Source of the DNA: Rhizobacter sp. SG703 | Lineage (GTDB): Bacteria; Pseudomonadota; Gammaproteobacteria; Burkholderiales; Burkholderiaceae_C | Length of the DNA: 64,000 bases | Assembly: GCF_012275445.1 (NCBI RefSeq) | Contig: NZ_JAAZQK010000005.1 | Coordinates: forward strand, 372,001-436,000 | Reading direction: 5' to 3' | In this document: positions 63,403-64,000 of the stretch, piece by piece | Layout: every line of letters begins with the position of its first letter | Position numbering within the stretch: the first letter of the stretch is position 1 | Translations under genes and position numbers: made by a program | The notes under the pieces: generated by a model | Told to the model about the DNA's origin: nothing | What the model saw: only the letters and a program-made list of their open reading frames with translations | The model's database searches: none

Positions 63403-64000
63403 TCACCCCTTCGGCGGCGCCGTATCAATGAAACTCTGCCGAAGCGCGAGCTTCTCGTAGAGCTTCGACAAGTTCGGATAGCTCCCCCGCCAGTCGATGT
63501 GCGCGAAGCGGAAATCGAGGTACCCGAGCGCACAGCCGGTGGCGATGTCGGCCAGCGTGAAGTGGGTGCCCGAGCACCAGGGCTTGTCGCCCAGGCCCTG
63601 GCTCATCGCGGCCAGGCAGGCGTGCACCTTGTCCATCTGCCGGCTGACCCAGGCCGCGCTGCGCTGGCCCTCGCTGCGGCCGGCCCAGGTCTGCTCGAGC
63701 CGGGCCAGGATCGCGGCATCCTGCAGGCCGTCGCCCAGCGCTTCCCAGGTGCGCACCTCGGTGCGCTCGCGGCCGGTCTCGGGGATCAGCTTGCCCACCG
63801 GCGAGCGGGTGTCGATGTACTCGACGATCACGCGCGAGTCGAACACCGCCTCGCCGCCTTCCATCACCAGCACCGGCACCTTGCCGAGCGGGTTCGACTT
63901 CATGATCGCGTCGCGCGTCCACACGTCTTCCAGTTCGAACTGGTAGTCGAGCTTCTTTTCCGCCATCACGATGCGCACCTTGCGCACGTAGGGGCTTGCG
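63403..64000 (-). CDS. Glutathione S-transferase family protein, 5' end beyond the window
   Basis: At least 199 residues are visible; the frame runs past base 64000 and the last residues inside (ASPYVRKVRIVMAEKK) match the first strand-helix of a GST, so only about 8 N-terminal residues are missing. The thioredoxin-like domain has NPLGKVPVLVMEGGEAVFDSRVIVEYID, the glutathione-binding cis-Pro and DSR elements, and the C-terminal helical domain has FTLADIATGCALGYLDF. It probably conjugates glutathione or acts in stress defence; substrate unknown. The Ser in SPYVRK is the likely catalytic residue. Confidence 0.9.
   Translation of the reverse strand, partial: ASPYVRKVRIVMAEKKLDYQFELEDVWTRDAIMKSNPLGKVPVLVMEGGEAVFDSRVIVEYIDTRSPVGKLIPETGRERTEVRTWEALGDGLQDAAILARLEQTWAGRSEGQRSAAWVSRQMDKVHACLAAMSQGLGDKPWCSGTHFTLADIATGCALGYLDFRFAHIDWRGSYPNLSKLYEKLALRQSFIDTAPPKG

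Overview
The window is chromosomal DNA of a high-GC Gram-negative bacterium. An LptD-SurA-RsmA outer-membrane/ribosome module, an AcrAB-TolC type pump, metXW, two DUF4148 proteins and an Fmd/Urt amide-urea system together point to Burkholderiales (Betaproteobacteria), most like the Rubrivivax/Leptothrix/Methylibium group. This placement is inferred from gene content; no rRNA or tRNA gene and no CRISPR array was found. Coding density is high, many genes overlap by an ATGA or GTGA junction, and several convergent genes overlap or end inside palindromic repeats.

Layout. 0-4.5 kb: maeB, a secreted barnase/RNase Sa-type RNase with its barstar inhibitor, and a small beta-barrel protein. 4.5-11.3 kb: lptD-surA-rsmA on the minus strand, divergent from an AmgK-like sugar kinase, then a LysR regulator. 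11.4-26 kb: DUF4148, ABC exporter, FAD oxidoreductase, two M20 peptidases, two alpha/beta hydrolases, SRPBCC and MBL proteins, a ferritin-like/CDGSH fusion, a DUF1993-NTF2 fusion and an orphan antitoxin. 26-33 kb: an RND efflux operon with a divergent TetR regulator and an AcrR-like operator. 33-39 kb: MFS/DeoR pair, secreted MBL hydrolase, XRE-cupin regulator, SDR and a QueA-like paralog. 39.3-42 kb: a two-gene cassette with a ribbon-helix-helix-like protein, a 106-bp MITE-like element, then metXW behind a SAM-II riboswitch and a terminator. 42-45.5 kb: PL10 pectate lyase and a VanW fusion protein. 45.6-56.7 kb: the most notable locus. An NCS1-type transporter domain is fused to a Cys-rich segment, a histidine kinase and a receiver, is translationally coupled to a LuxR-type response regulator, and is divergent from a complete five-gene urea/amide ABC transporter followed by formamidase fmdA and fmdB. 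56.7-64 kb: small hypothetical genes, PPi-phosphofructokinase, a META protein, an FMN glutamate synthase-like protein, an atypical response regulator, a 444-bp inverted repeat and a GST gene cut by the window end.

How the parts work together. The 45.6-56.7 kb block reads as sense, import and hydrolyse: the transporter-kinase probably monitors an amide, urea or nucleobase-like nitrogen compound at the membrane, the LuxR-type regulator probably acts on the divergent promoter, the ABC system imports the substrate and FmdA releases ammonia. The metXW unit is likely shut off by S-adenosylmethionine through the riboswitch. The RND pump is likely repressed by its divergent TetR protein. Several families of short palindromic repeats lie at gene ends and supply stop codons; one has been absorbed into the 3' end of the second ABC permease gene.
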